In this document: positions 1 through 8,035 of the stretch, one piece after another
Layout of the letters: every line of letters begins with the position of its first letter
How positions within the stretch are numbered: the first letter of the stretch is position 1
Assembly: GCF_003258605.2 (NCBI RefSeq)
Contig: NZ_CP031264.1
Span: 1,798,001 to 1,862,000 of the forward strand
DNA: 64,000 nt
Source: Peterkaempfera bronchialis
GTDB taxonomy: Bacteria > Actinomycetota > Actinomycetes > Streptomycetales > Streptomycetaceae
Direction of reading: 5' to 3'
Program-made: the position numbers and the translations under genes
Notes under the pieces: generated by a model
The model's input: the letters and a program-made list of their open reading frames with translations, nothing else
The model's database searches: none
What the model was told of the DNA's origin: nothing

Positions 1-347
1 ATCCCACCGACCCCACCGACCCCGCCCAAGCCCCCAAGCCACCCACACTCCCCACCTTCCCCGCCCCACCGCCCCCACCCCGCCACCACCACCCCGCCCC
101 CATCACTCACCCCACCCCGAAACCACCCCCGCCGCCCCCACCAGCTCCCAAACCCACCCCGAAGCCGACCCCCACCCCCACCCACCCCGTGGTGGTCCAC
201 CGCGCCGCACCGCCCGCCCAGCCGGCCCGCCGGGGCAACTCCGTGGTCACCACCACCATGGTCGTCACCGTGCCCGCCGTACTGGCCGCCGCCGCCATGC
301 GCACCCGCTCGCGCACCGGCCGCACGGCCGGCCGCCGCTCGTCCTGA
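1..347 (+). CDS. Pro-rich C-terminally anchored protein, 3' end only
   Basis: The 5' part lies outside the window; the frame is open from base 3 and stops with TGA at 345-347. The visible 114 residues start with a Pro/Thr/Lys/His-rich low-complexity stretch of about 60 residues, followed by a hydrophobic segment of about 17 residues (VVTVPAVLAAAAM region) and a basic tail rich in Arg. This order (Pro-rich spacer, membrane segment, positive tail) is what a cell-surface or membrane protein C-terminus looks like. No sorting motif such as LPxTG is visible. The downstream DUF4239 gene begins 37 bp later on the same strand, so the two may be cotranscribed. Function unknown. Confidence 0.5.
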   Translation, partial: PTDPTDPAQAPKPPTLPTFPAPPPPPRHHHPAPITHPTPKPPPPPPPAPKPTPKPTPTPTHPVVVHRAAPPAQPARRGNSVVTTTMVVTVPAVLAAAAMRTRSRTGRTAGRRSS

Positions 348-383
348 TCCACCCCCGTCCGCTTCGCCCACGGAGGTACACCC

Positions 384-1148
384 GTGTCCGAATGGCTCGC
401 CCTCACCCTCGCCATGGCAGCGTCCTGCGCGGTGGTCATCTCCGTGGTGACCCTGCGGCAGCGGCGCATCCCCGACGACGACGACCCATCCGAGACGCCC
501 GACGTGATCGAGTACATGACGATGATGATCGGCGTGGTCTACGCCATCGTGCTGGGCCTCGCCATCGCAGGCGTCTGGGAAGGCCGCAGCGACGCCCAGA
601 CCGGAGCCCTGCAAGAGGCCCAGGCGCTGCACGAGGTCTCCGCGCGGGTCCAGGTCTACCCGCCGGCGGTCCGCGACCGCACCCGGGCCGACATCGACGC
701 CTATGTCTCCTACGTCGTACACACCGAGTGGCCGTACATGGCCGCGCACGGCGCCCTCACCGACAAGGGCACCGCCCTGCTGGAGCAGGTCCGGCGGGAC
801 GTCAGCGACCACGCGCCGACGACCGACCTGGAGGGTCAGGCGTACCAGCCGATCGTGGACCAGGTCGGGTTGGCCGACCAGGCGCGCACCGCACGCGGCC
901 AGAACGCCGGGGCCACCATGCCGCCGATCGTCTGGTTCGGCCTGATCGCGGGAGCGCTGGTCACCGTCGGCCTGATCTTCACCCTCCAGATCCGGCGCTC
1001 CGCACGCGAACTCCTGCTGGCCGGGCTCTTCAGCGCGCTGATCGCCTTCCTGCTCTTCCTCATCTGGGACCTCGACGCACCCTTCACCCGTGGCCTGTCC
1101 GTCACCGCCGGTCCCTTCCTCGACCTGTTCCCCAACGTCACCGGCTGA
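384..1148 (+). CDS. DUF4239 family integral membrane protein
   Basis: A 254-residue protein starting at GTG with a good GGAGG ribosome site 6 bp upstream (372-376). Hydrophobic segments lie near residues 4-24, 46-66, 179-201 and 207-228, with a charged, mostly helical region between the second and third. Length, segment layout and the conserved RRIPDDDDPSETPDVIEYM-type region after the first segment match actinobacterial DUF4239 proteins, which resemble bestrophin-like channels in topology but have no established function. It lies between a Pro-rich surface-type gene and a SpoIIE-type phosphatase gene on the same strand; no functional link is apparent. Confidence 0.8.
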   Translation: MSEWLALTLAMAASCAVVISVVTLRQRRIPDDDDPSETPDVIEYMTMMIGVVYAIVLGLAIAGVWEGRSDAQTGALQEAQALHEVSARVQVYPPAVRDRTRADIDAYVSYVVHTEWPYMAAHGALTDKGTALLEQVRRDVSDHAPTTDLEGQAYQPIVDQVGLADQARTARGQNAGATMPPIVWFGLIAGALVTVGLIFTLQIRRSARELLLAGLFSALIAFLLFLIWDLDAPFTRGLSVTAGPFLDLFPNVTG

Positions 1149-1190
1149 GCCCACCGTGCGCGGCCACCTCCCCGGGTGTACAGATGAGAT

Positions 1191-2357
1191 GTGCGTCTGC
1201 GGCAACGTCCAGCAGGTCCTGTCCGGTCACGGCAGCGCAGCCGTGCTCTGGCGGCGCTGCCGCTCGTGCTCATCGCCGCAGTGGTCGTGGTGGACCTCCT
1301 CACGCCGCCGCAGATCTTTCTGACCCCGCTGCTGGTCGGGGCGCCCGCCGTCGCCGTCTCCTACGCGGGCCCGCGCTTCACCGCGGCGATCGGCGCACTG
1401 GCGGTGGCCGCCCAGGTCGTCCTCAGCTTCGCCCACGGCGGCCTCGGCGTCGCCAACAACGAGGCCCAGGTGGGCTCGCTGGTGCTGGTCTCCGCCTGCC
1501 TGGTGCTCTACAGCTCCATCCGGGAACGGCATGCCCGGGAGATGGTGCAGGTCCGGTCGGTGTCGGAGGCGGCCCAGCAGGTGGTGCTGCGCCCGCTGCC
1601 CAAGCGGAGCGGGCCGCTGCTGCTCTCCTCCCTCTATCTGGCGGCGGAGGCCGAGGCGCGGATCGGCGGCGACCTCTACGCCGCCGCCCGCACCGCCGCC
1701 GGGACCCGGCTGCTGGTCGGCGATGTGCGCGGCAAGGGCCTGGACGCGATCAGCGACGCCGCACTGCTGATGGGCGCCTTCCGGGCGGCGGCGCACCGCC
1801 ACACCGATCTGCCCCAGCTCGCCCACTACCTGGACCGCTGCATCAGCCCGGAGCCCGCCGACGGCGGGCCGGACCCCGACCTGGAGGAGGGGTTCACCAC
1901 CGCCGTGGTGCTGGACATCCCCGACAACGGCACGCAGACCTGGATGATCGACTGCGGCCACCCACCCCCACTACTGCTACGCGGCCCGGAGGTCATCACC
2001 CTGAGCACCCCCCAGCCGGCTCCGCCGCTGGGGCTGGGCGAGCTGGGCGGGGGCAGCTACCTGCCGGGCTCGTTCGACTTTCTGCCGGGGGACATGCTGC
2101 TCCTCTATACCGACGGCGTCATCGAGGCCCGCAACACGTCCGGCGACTTCTATCCGCTCACCGAGCGGATCACGGCCTGGGCCGGGCGCCCGCCACATGC
2201 ACTGCTGGAGTCCCTCCACCGCGATCTGCTGGCCCACGCGGGCGGCCATCTGGGGGACGACGCCGCCATGGTGGCGGTGCAGCGGCTGCCGCAGGCCGCC
2301 CCGCCGCGAGGCTGCGATCCGGCCGTTGACAGGGCGGTCCGCCCGGATGAATGCTGA
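1191..2357 (+). CDS. Membrane-anchored PP2C/SpoIIE-family protein serine/threonine phosphatase
   Basis: A 388-residue protein starting at GTG. The N-terminal ~115 residues hold three to four membrane segments (LPLVLIAAVVVVDLL near 24, then two more to about residue 105), a short linker, then a PPM/SpoIIE phosphatase domain at about 130-365. Metal-binding landmarks are visible: GGDLYAA, GDVRGKGLDA, YTDGVIEARN and GDDAAMVAV. Such proteins dephosphorylate anti-sigma-factor antagonists in streptomycete partner-switching networks. Here no anti-sigma or antagonist gene is adjacent and there is no PAS or GAF sensor domain, so the signal is probably sensed through the membrane region. The GTG start gives a typical N-terminus, but a later start cannot be excluded. 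Confidence 0.85.
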   Translation: MRLRQRPAGPVRSRQRSRALAALPLVLIAAVVVVDLLTPPQIFLTPLLVGAPAVAVSYAGPRFTAAIGALAVAAQVVLSFAHGGLGVANNEAQVGSLVLVSACLVLYSSIRERHAREMVQVRSVSEAAQQVVLRPLPKRSGPLLLSSLYLAAEAEARIGGDLYAAARTAAGTRLLVGDVRGKGLDAISDAALLMGAFRAAAHRHTDLPQLAHYLDRCISPEPADGGPDPDLEEGFTTAVVLDIPDNGTQTWMIDCGHPPPLLLRGPEVITLSTPQPAPPLGLGELGGGSYLPGSFDFLPGDMLLLYTDGVIEARNTSGDFYPLTERITAWAGRPPHALLESLHRDLLAHAGGHLGDDAAMVAVQRLPQAAPPRGCDPAVDRAVRPDEC

Positions 2358-2372
2358 GCAAGCGCTTATTCC
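2353..2372. promoter_or_regulatory. Candidate TetR-type operator (AAGCGCTT core)
   Basis: An 8-bp perfect palindrome AAGCGCTT (2360-2367) with partly symmetric flanks lies 24 bp upstream of the MaoC start. Similar AAGCGCTT-centred palindromes are common operators for TetR-type regulators of acyl-CoA genes in actinomycetes. The flanking symmetry here is imperfect, and the site overlaps the phosphatase stop codon at 2355-2357. Inference only. Confidence 0.35.
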
Positions 2373-2391
2373 TCTCACGACAGGACCGGCC

Positions 2392-2844
2392 ATGCGCCTC
2401 TTCCACGGGCTCGACGAACTCGCCGCAGCCAAGGGCGAGCACCTCGGCCACAGCGGCTGGCACACCGTCACCCAGCAGCAGGTCGACCTCTTCGCCGAGG
2501 CCACCGGCGACCACCAGTGGATCCATGTGGACCTGGAGCGCGCCGCAGCCGGTCCGTTCGGCGGCACCATCGCCCACGGCTACCTCACCCTCTCCCTGAT
2601 CCCCCTGCTGACCTCGGAGATCTTCCGGGTGGAGGGCCTGGCCATGGGCGTCAACTACGGCACCGAGAAGGTCCGCTTCCCCTCCCCCGTCCGGGTCGGC
2701 TCCCGGATCCGCTCCGGCGCCGAACTGCTCGACCTCCGCGACGCCTCGATCGGCAAGCAGGCCGTCGTACGGCACACCATCGAGATCGAGGACGGCGCCA
2801 AGCCCGCCTGTGTGGCCGAGACCGTCTCGCTGCTGGTCCCCTGA
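2392..2844 (+). CDS. MaoC-like hot-dog acyl-CoA hydratase/dehydratase
   Basis: A 150-residue single hot-dog protein of the R-specific enoyl-CoA hydratase type, acting on acyl-CoA thioesters in the cytosol. The family signature is clear near residues 27-42 (EATGDHQWIHVD, with the catalytic Asp and His), followed by GTIAHGYLTLSLIP. I chose ATG at 2392 because family members start with a short M-R-x-F-x-G-L-D-E-L segment, as here; the longer open frame upstream overlaps the phosphatase gene. The next gene is a decayed acyl-CoA dehydrogenase beginning at once after its stop, so the pair probably once formed a beta-oxidation-like unit. Confidence 0.85.
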   Translation: MRLFHGLDELAAAKGEHLGHSGWHTVTQQQVDLFAEATGDHQWIHVDLERAAAGPFGGTIAHGYLTLSLIPLLTSEIFRVEGLAMGVNYGTEKVRFPSPVRVGSRIRSGAELLDLRDASIGKQAVVRHTIEIEDGAKPACVAETVSLLVP

Positions 2845-3349
2845 GGTGGACCTCCGCCGACGCGTCCGCGACCTGGTGCCAGCTCTTCAGCGAACCGGGC
2901 GCCGCCATGAAACTGGCCTTCGCCCGCCTCTGGAAGTCGAACTCCTCGCCGAGGACGGCCTCTCCTACGGCCTCGGCCGCGACGCCGCCCCCGCCCTCGA
3001 CCGGGCCCTGCTCACCGGCGCCGGACTGCTCGCCTCCGAACAGCTGGGCATCGCCGACTGGTGCCTGACCACCACGGTGTCCGACCCCAAGGAGCGCCAC
3101 CAGTTCGGCCGCCCGGTCGGCTCGTTCCAGGCCGTCAAACACCGGCTGGCCAACCTCTGGCTGGAGGTGGCCGGCGCCAGAGCAGCGGCCCGCAACGCCG
3201 CCGAGGAGTGCATCCAACTGCACGGCGGCCTCGGCATGACCTGGGAACATCCGGCCCACCTCTACCTCAAGCGAGCCAAGGCCGACCAGATCGCCCTGGG
3301 CACCCCCGGCCACCACCGCGCCACCCTCGCCAACCTCCCCGCCCCCTGA
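2845..3349 (+). pseudogene. Acyl-CoA dehydrogenase remnant, multiply deleted and frameshifted
   Basis: Fragments of one acyl-CoA dehydrogenase are visible in two frames. At about 2859-2906 one frame reads DASATWCQLFSEPGAA, matching the family motif W-C-Q-L-F-S-E-P-G-A-G-S-D just before the substrate site. From about 2934 another frame reads AEDGLSYGLGRDAAPALDRALL, continues through LASEQLGIADWCLTTTV and RHQFGRPVGSFQAVKHRLA, and ends with ECIQLHGGLGMTWEHPAHLYLKRAK. The first ~150-200 residues are missing, the part between the SEPGA motif and the helical domain is lost with a frame change, and about 40 residues are deleted between ARAAARNAA and EECIQLHGG. The catalytic-base region and FAD contacts are incomplete, so no active enzyme is expected. 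Not an assembly slip: at least three separate lesions are needed. Confidence 0.85.
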
Positions 3350-3503
3350 AACCAGAGCTGGCGGACAGATAGCAGTGGGGCCACAAACCGGAGAATGGCG
3401 GACGGGTAAGAGCCAGGGCACCCACCCCGAACGCCTCACCGACCCACCCACCCCAGCCACCCACAGACCTTCCCCCCACCGGGCGGAGGGTGGCGGACGG
3501 GTA

Positions 3504-3606
3504 GGGGTGGGGGGTCCCGGGCACTCAGGAGGATCCCGCAGGTGGGCCGAAGCGAGGAACGAGCGCAGGAACACCGCGAAGACCGGACGCCCGGGACCCC
3601 CACCCC
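3504..3606. repeat. Inverted repeat element, 18/19-bp arms
   Basis: Left arm GGGGTGGGGGGTCCCGGGC (3504-3522) and right arm GCCCGGGACCCCCACCCC (3589-3606) are complementary except for one extra G. The 66-bp centre contains GCGAGGAACGAGCGCAGGAAC. The layout is that of a small MITE- or REP-like palindromic element. No coding capacity. Confidence 0.55.
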
Positions 3607-3661
3607 GGACCGGCCGACACCCGCACCAGCCCAACAACCCCAACCACCCACGCAGCACCCC

Positions 3662-3919
3662 GACCCGCCGAACCCCACCTCCCCGTCAACCCCGACAAAG
3701 CAACCGGCTGCGCCGAGGCAGAGGGGGAGACTTCTCTGGGGAGACCCGCCGAACCCCACCTCCCCGTCAACCCCGACAAAGCAACCGGCTGCGCCGAAGC
3801 AGAGGGGGAGACTCCTCTGGGGAGACCCGCCGAACCCCACCTCCCCGTCAACCCCGACAAAGCAACCGGCTGCGCCGAGGCAGAGGGGGAGACTTCTCCG
3901 GGGAGACCCGCCGAACCCC
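3662..3919. repeat. Tandem repeat, three 81-bp units plus a partial fourth
   Basis: Units start at 3662, 3743 and 3824 with GACCCGCCGAACCCCACCTC; a 15-bp partial fourth starts at 3905. The copies differ at only a few positions (for example GAGGCAG versus GAAGCAG, CTTCTC versus CTCCTC). The period equals 27 codons, so all six frames stay open across it. Confidence 0.9.
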
Positions 3920-3993
3920 CCGGCCAGCCCTCGCCGGACCGCCCCACTGCGGCCAAGCTGGACGGTACGACGACCCGAGGGGCAGACCGGCGG

Positions 3994-4875
3994 ATGCACC
4001 AGATCACCGACTGGCTGAACGACCTAAGCGGCACGCCCGCCTACGGCGCCGTCGCCCTGCTGGTCTTCTGCGAGGTCGCCGTCCCCTTCGGCTTTCTGCT
4101 GCCCGGCGAGACCTCCGTCATCCTCGGCGGTGTACTGGCCCACCGGGCACACACCTCCCTCGCCATCGTGGCCGCCGTAGCGGTGGCAGCCGCCATCGCG
4201 GGCGACTCCACCGGCTACCTGATCGGACGGCTGACCGGCACCAGACTGCGCGCCGACCGCCCCGCCGACCGCCTACGCCGAGCCGAGGAACTGATGGACC
4301 GCCGAGGCCCCGCCGCCGTGTTCTTCGGCCGCTTCCTCCCGTTCGTCCGCTCGGCGATACCCCTGCTGGCCGGCGCCGGCCGGATGCCGTACCCACGGTT
4401 CCTGCTCTTCGACGCCCTCGCCGCCCTCCTCTGGGGCACCGGCTCCGCCCTGACCGGCTACGCCGTCGGCGCCGCCTGGAACCGGTTCGTCCACGCCCTC
4501 GGCGGCTCCCTCCTCGTCCTGGCCGCAGCCGCAGCGGTCACCGTCCTCACCATCCACCTCCGCCGCCGCCACCACCGCCGCACCCCACCCCCACCACCCA
4601 CACCACCCCCACAACACCCACCACCCACACAACACCCCCGCACTGACCCCCCTCACCCCCGATACGCCTCCAGCAGCCGCAACCAGACCTCGCTGATGGT
4701 CGGGAACGAGGGAACCGCGTGCCAGAGCCGTTCGACCGGCACCTCCCCAGCGACGGCGACCGTGGCCGAGTGCAGCAGTTCGCCGACCCCCGCCCCCACG
4801 AAGGTGACGCCCAGCAGCACTCCCCGGGCCTCGTCCACGACCATGCGGGCCCGTCCCCGGAAGCCGTCGGCGTAG
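3994..4875 (+). CDS. DedA family membrane protein with an unusual C-terminal extension
   Basis: The first ~190 residues are a typical DedA (VTT-domain) protein, a family linked to membrane-lipid and proton-motive-force homeostasis and undecaprenyl-phosphate or phospholipid translocation. Family landmarks include EVAVPFGFLLPGETSVILGG near residue 28, GDSTGYLIGRLTG near 70 and FGRFLPFVRSAIPLLAGAGRM near 110, with membrane segments on either side. After about residue 190 comes a basic, Pro/His/Thr-rich tail, and the frame then runs 223 bp into the oppositely oriented flavoprotein gene (4653-6140), giving 293 residues instead of the usual ~200. Residues beyond about 220 are antisense to a conserved gene and have no family match, so the stop was probably lost or the last part is not functional. 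Confidence 0.8.
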   Translation: MHQITDWLNDLSGTPAYGAVALLVFCEVAVPFGFLLPGETSVILGGVLAHRAHTSLAIVAAVAVAAAIAGDSTGYLIGRLTGTRLRADRPADRLRRAEELMDRRGPAAVFFGRFLPFVRSAIPLLAGAGRMPYPRFLLFDALAALLWGTGSALTGYAVGAAWNRFVHALGGSLLVLAAAAAVTVLTIHLRRRHHRRTPPPPPTPPPQHPPPTQHPRTDPPHPRYASSSRNQTSLMVGNEGTACQSRSTGTSPATATVAECSSSPTPAPTKVTPSSTPRASSTTMRARPRKPSA

Positions 4876-6140
4876 AGGCTCGCCCCGGCGACCTGGCCGA
4901 GGTCGTAGTCGACCACCCGCACCCGGCGCCCTGCCCGCTCGGCCTCCGCAGCAGAGAGCCCCACCGCAGCGGCCTCCGGATCGGTGAAGATGACCTGTGG
5001 AACGGCCACGGCATCGGCGGTCGCCGCATGGGCGCCCCAGGGCCCGGTCTCCACCGGCCGTCCCGCCGCCCTCGCACCGATCGCCGCACCGGCGATCCGC
5101 GCCTGGTACTTGCCCTGGTGGGTGAGGAGTGCGCGGTGGTTGACATCGCCCACCGCATAGAGCCAGTCACCGTCCACGTCCCGGACCAGGCAGCTGTCGT
5201 CGACGTCCAGCCAGGAGCCGGGGGCCAGCCCGACCGTCTCCAGGCCGAGGTCGTCGGTGCGCGGGGCGCGGCCGGTGGCAAAGAGCACCTCGTCGGCCTC
5301 CAGCTCCTCCTCTCCGCTGCCGCTGCCGCTGCCGCCGCCGCCGCTGCCGCCGCTGCCGGCCAGCACAAGGGTGACCGGCCCGCTGCCGCCGGGGCGCCGC
5401 AGCTCGGTGACGGAGACCCCGGTGCGCACCTCCACCCCGGCCTCCACCAGCCCCTGCATGACCAGTTCTCCCGCGAACGGCTCCATCCGGGGCAGCAGGC
5501 CGGACCCCCGGACCAGCAGCGTGACCGAGGCGCCGAGGGCCTGCCAGGCGGTCGCCATCTCGGCACCGACCACGCCGCCGCCGACCACGGCCAGCCGCCC
5601 CGGCACGGTGGGCGACGCGGTGGCCTCGCGGCTGGTCCAGGGCCGGGCCTCGGCGATACCGGGCAGGTCGGGGACGACGGCCCGGCTACCGGTGCTGATG
5701 ACCACCGCGTGGCGGGCCGAGAGGTCCAGCCGCCCGTTGTCGGCGGTGTCCACCGCGACCCGCCGTGGGCCGGACAGGCGGCCGTGGCCGCGCACCAGGT
5801 CGGCGCCGATGGCCTTGAGCCAGTCGACCTGGCCGTCGTCGTTCCAGTGCGAGGTGAAGTCGTCGCGGCGGGTCAGCGCGGCGGCCGCGTCCAGGCGGCC
5901 GGTGACGGCCTGGCGGGACCCTGCGACCCGGCGGGCGTCGGCGAGGGCGGCGACCGGGCGGAGCAGCGCCTTACTGGGGATGCAGGCCCAGTAGGAGCAT
6001 TCGCCGCCGACCAGTTCGCTCTCCACGACGGCCACGGTCAGCCCGGCCGCCCGGGCCCGCTCGGCGGCGTTCTCACCCACCGGTCCGGCGCCGATCACCA
6101 CCACGTCATAGGTGTCACGAGTCTCAGCAGATCCGCCCAT
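4653..6140 (-). CDS. FAD/NAD(P)-dependent pyridine nucleotide-disulfide oxidoreductase
   Basis: A 495-residue class I disulfide-reductase fold protein (dihydrolipoamide dehydrogenase / mercuric reductase / mycothione reductase superfamily). It has an N-terminal FAD dinucleotide motif VVVIGAGPVGENAAERA, a redox-active cysteine pair in GGECSYWACIPSKALLRP (C-x4-C), an NAD(P) motif VVGGGVVGAEMA near residue 180, LYAVGDVNHRALL for the second FAD contact, and a C-terminal dimer domain with H-x-x-P in HAVPSFPTISEVW. The ATG at 6140 has a GGAGAGGGGAG ribosome site. A Gly/Ser-rich low-complexity insertion (GSGGSGGGGSGSGSG) lies near residue 285, just before the ATGRAPR motif, and is unlike the family core. 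The substrate is unknown; no 2-oxoacid dehydrogenase genes are nearby. Confidence 0.85.
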   Translation of the reverse strand: MGGSAETRDTYDVVVIGAGPVGENAAERARAAGLTVAVVESELVGGECSYWACIPSKALLRPVAALADARRVAGSRQAVTGRLDAAAALTRRDDFTSHWNDDGQVDWLKAIGADLVRGHGRLSGPRRVAVDTADNGRLDLSARHAVVISTGSRAVVPDLPGIAEARPWTSREATASPTVPGRLAVVGGGVVGAEMATAWQALGASVTLLVRGSGLLPRMEPFAGELVMQGLVEAGVEVRTGVSVTELRRPGGSGPVTLVLAGSGGSGGGGSGSGSGEEELEADEVLFATGRAPRTDDLGLETVGLAPGSWLDVDDSCLVRDVDGDWLYAVGDVNHRALLTHQGKYQARIAGAAIGARAAGRPVETGPWGAHAATADAVAVPQVIFTDPEAAAVGLSAAEAERAGRRVRVVDYDLGQVAGASLYADGFRGRARMVVDEARGVLLGVTFVGAGVGELLHSATVAVAGEVPVERLWHAVPSFPTISEVWLRLLEAYRG

Positions 6141-6249
6141 GGCGGACTCCCCTCTCCAGGCGGCGGGGCCATCGACTACCTCGACCCCCCGCAATCCCTT
6201 CCCCACACCAACCCCAACCCCAACACCAGCCCGAACACCCCACCCCCGC

Positions 6250-6759
6250 TCAGCACACCAACTTGCCCTGGAGCCGACCTGCCGCAGCGGCGGGCCTCGC
6301 GGTGGCCTTGGCCGTACGGGCGGCGAGCGCCACATCATGGCGCGCGGTGTGCACGGCGTGGCGCCCACGCCAGGCGAGGGACGGCCGGGCCGCGGTGTCG
6401 GCGGCGGCGATCAGCAGGCCGCCCATCATGGACATGTTCTTCAGAAAGTGGATCAGCTGCTCCTGCCGCTGCTCCGGGCTGTCGGCCTCCCAGAAGCGGT
6501 GCCGGGCCCAGGTCAGGGGGGCCAGAACGGCGGCCAGGGCAAGCGCGGCCGGCCGGGGCTGCCGCCCCGTCGCCAGCAGTGCCCCGGCCGTCACCTGCAC
6601 GGCCCCGGCGATCCGCACCGCCCGCTCGGGGTTGTCCGCCAGCGCGGGGAACCGCTCGGCGTCGGGTACCAGCCGCGCCGGGTTCCGCAGGGCGTCAATG
6701 CCCCCGGCGATGAACATCGAGGCGAGCATGGGACGGGCAAGCTGTCTCAGCATTGGCAT
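6250..6759 (-). CDS. DoxX-like membrane protein
   Basis: A 169-residue membrane protein from ATG 6759 (a second ATG lies two codons later). It starts with R-P-M-L-A-S-M-F-I-A-G-G-I-D-A-L-R-N-P, the usual opening of actinobacterial DoxX proteins, and has four hydrophobic segments near residues 10-25, 50-65, 70-90 and 115-130. DoxX proteins are associated with redox or sulfur stress in some bacteria, but the role of this one is not known. The C-terminal ~35 residues are Ala/Arg/Lys-rich and cytosolic. The longer open frame upstream (to 6849) is Gly-rich and not conserved in style, so it was not used. Confidence 0.75.
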   Translation of the reverse strand: MPMLRQLARPMLASMFIAGGIDALRNPARLVPDAERFPALADNPERAVRIAGAVQVTAGALLATGRQPRPAALALAAVLAPLTWARHRFWEADSPEQRQEQLIHFLKNMSMMGGLLIAAADTAARPSLAWRGRHAVHTARHDVALAARTAKATARPAAAAGRLQGKLVC

Positions 6760-6858
6760 GCCCGGCGGGTGCCCCGGCCCGCCGTTTCCATGCCCGCCAC
6801 CGCCCGTACAGCCCAGCAACCCCGTCCCCACCCACCCCCCTCCACCCACCCCCGCCCC

Positions 6859-7764
6859 TCAGGACCGCCCGCGCGACCCACCCGACGGCGGATCCAGCGC
6901 CCCCAGCGACGCCTCCAACTCATCCAACCCCGCCCGAAGCCGCGCGATACGCTCCCGCACCTCCTCCGGTCCATCCCTCCCCTGACCCCCCTCCCCCTCG
7001 CCCTCGCCCTCGCCCTCCGCACCACCCGCCTCCTGCCGTTCCCGGTTGGACTCCAGCTGCCGCGCCTCCTCCAGCGAGGTGATCACCACCCCGATCAGCA
7101 GGTTCACCAGCAGAAACGAGGCGAAGAGCACATAGCTGGCGAAGTAGAGGAAGGTCCAGCGGGAGACCTCCAGCCCGGTACGGACCGCGTCCCCGAGGCC
7201 GTCCAGCGTCATCAGCAGGAAGAGCGAGAGCATGGCCCGCCCGATGGAGCCGTAGTGCGCGGGGTCGTCACCGGCGAAGAGCATCCAGCCGAGCATCGCG
7301 TAGACATAGGCCAGCAACCCGCCGACCAGGGTGAAGCTCAGGGTGCCGGGCAGTGCGCGGACCACGGCGACCAGGATGATCCGCACATGCGGCAGCAGCC
7401 GCACCGTGCGCAGCACCCGGGCCAGCCGGAGCAGCCGCAGCACGGTGGCGTTCTCCCGCACCAGGGGGAAGAACGCGGCGCCCACCACCAGCAGGTCGAA
7501 GACGTTCCACGGGTCGCGCAGAAAGGCGCGGGGGCCCCGGGCGGCGATCCGCAGGGCGAGTTCGGCGGTGAAGGCGGCCAGGAAGAGGGTCTCGGTTGCT
7601 CTCAGGGCGCCGCCCCACCGCGCGGTGGCCCCGGGGTAGGTCTCCACGCCCAGCAGGGCGGCGTTGGCCACGATCAGCAGGAAGACGCCGCCGCTGAAGG
7701 CGGGCGCCTCGGTGACACGCGCACACCACTGCGACCCGGGCGTCCGGCGCTCCGACCCAGCCAT
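6859..7764 (-). CDS. Voltage-gated-type ion channel, single six-segment subunit
   Basis: A ~301-residue protein with the six-segment layout of a bacterial voltage-gated channel subunit. S4 is recognisable as TVLRLLRLARVLRTVRLLPH with Arg every third or fourth residue (about 110-130). The pore loop reads FLLMTLDGLGDAVRTG (about 180-195), followed by S6 LFASFLLVNLLIGVVITSL. The tail has a Glu/Gly repeat (GEGEGEGEGGQG) and an amphipathic helix with heptad spacing near the end, which could tetramerise the channel as in NaChBac relatives. The filter TLDGLG differs from the sodium-selective TLESWS type, so selectivity is uncertain. Start: ATG 7764 has a GGGTGGGG upstream; GTG 7794 would add ten residues but lacks a ribosome site. 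Confidence 0.75.
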   Translation of the reverse strand: MAGSERRTPGSQWCARVTEAPAFSGGVFLLIVANAALLGVETYPGATARWGGALRATETLFLAAFTAELALRIAARGPRAFLRDPWNVFDLLVVGAAFFPLVRENATVLRLLRLARVLRTVRLLPHVRIILVAVVRALPGTLSFTLVGGLLAYVYAMLGWMLFAGDDPAHYGSIGRAMLSLFLLMTLDGLGDAVRTGLEVSRWTFLYFASYVLFASFLLVNLLIGVVITSLEEARQLESNRERQEAGGAEGEGEGEGEGGQGRDGPEEVRERIARLRAGLDELEASLGALDPPSGGSRGRS

Positions 7765-8035
7765 CGTCCCCACCCGCTCGAACCCTTTCCACACAACGCA
7801 CTTGACGGCCCGTCAGCCACTCTCCCGCCCCGCCGCCACCAGCGTGATCCTAGATCAGCACGGGCCTCGTGACCGGTCCGGGAGGCAGCCTTCGGCCTTC
7901 CCCCCACCGCCCCCGGACCGGAACGACCGAGAGGCGGCGGCCGGCGATGCCTACGCCGTTCTTACAGCCTCTGGGGGATGCTCTTCACGAGCCCGCTGGG
8001 GGGCTGACACCAACCCCTCACGAACGGAGACAGCG

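Larger units (their letters stand above)
3350..3993. other. Gene-free region with repeats between acyl-CoA dehydrogenase remnant and dedA
   Basis: About 640 bp without a convincing gene. It holds a 12-bp direct repeat GGCGGACGGGTA (about 3397 and 3492), an imperfect 18/19-bp inverted repeat (3504-3522 and 3589-3606) around a 66-bp centre, and three tandem 81-bp units (3662-3904). Open frames crossing it on both strands follow from the 81-bp period, which is a multiple of three, and show no known domain. Confidence 0.7.

Noticed and set aside
3436-4034. Minus-strand frames of ~170-190 residues with a 27-residue triplicated unit
   Set aside because: They arise from the 81-bp tandem repeat, which keeps all six frames open. 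No ribosome site or known domain is present.
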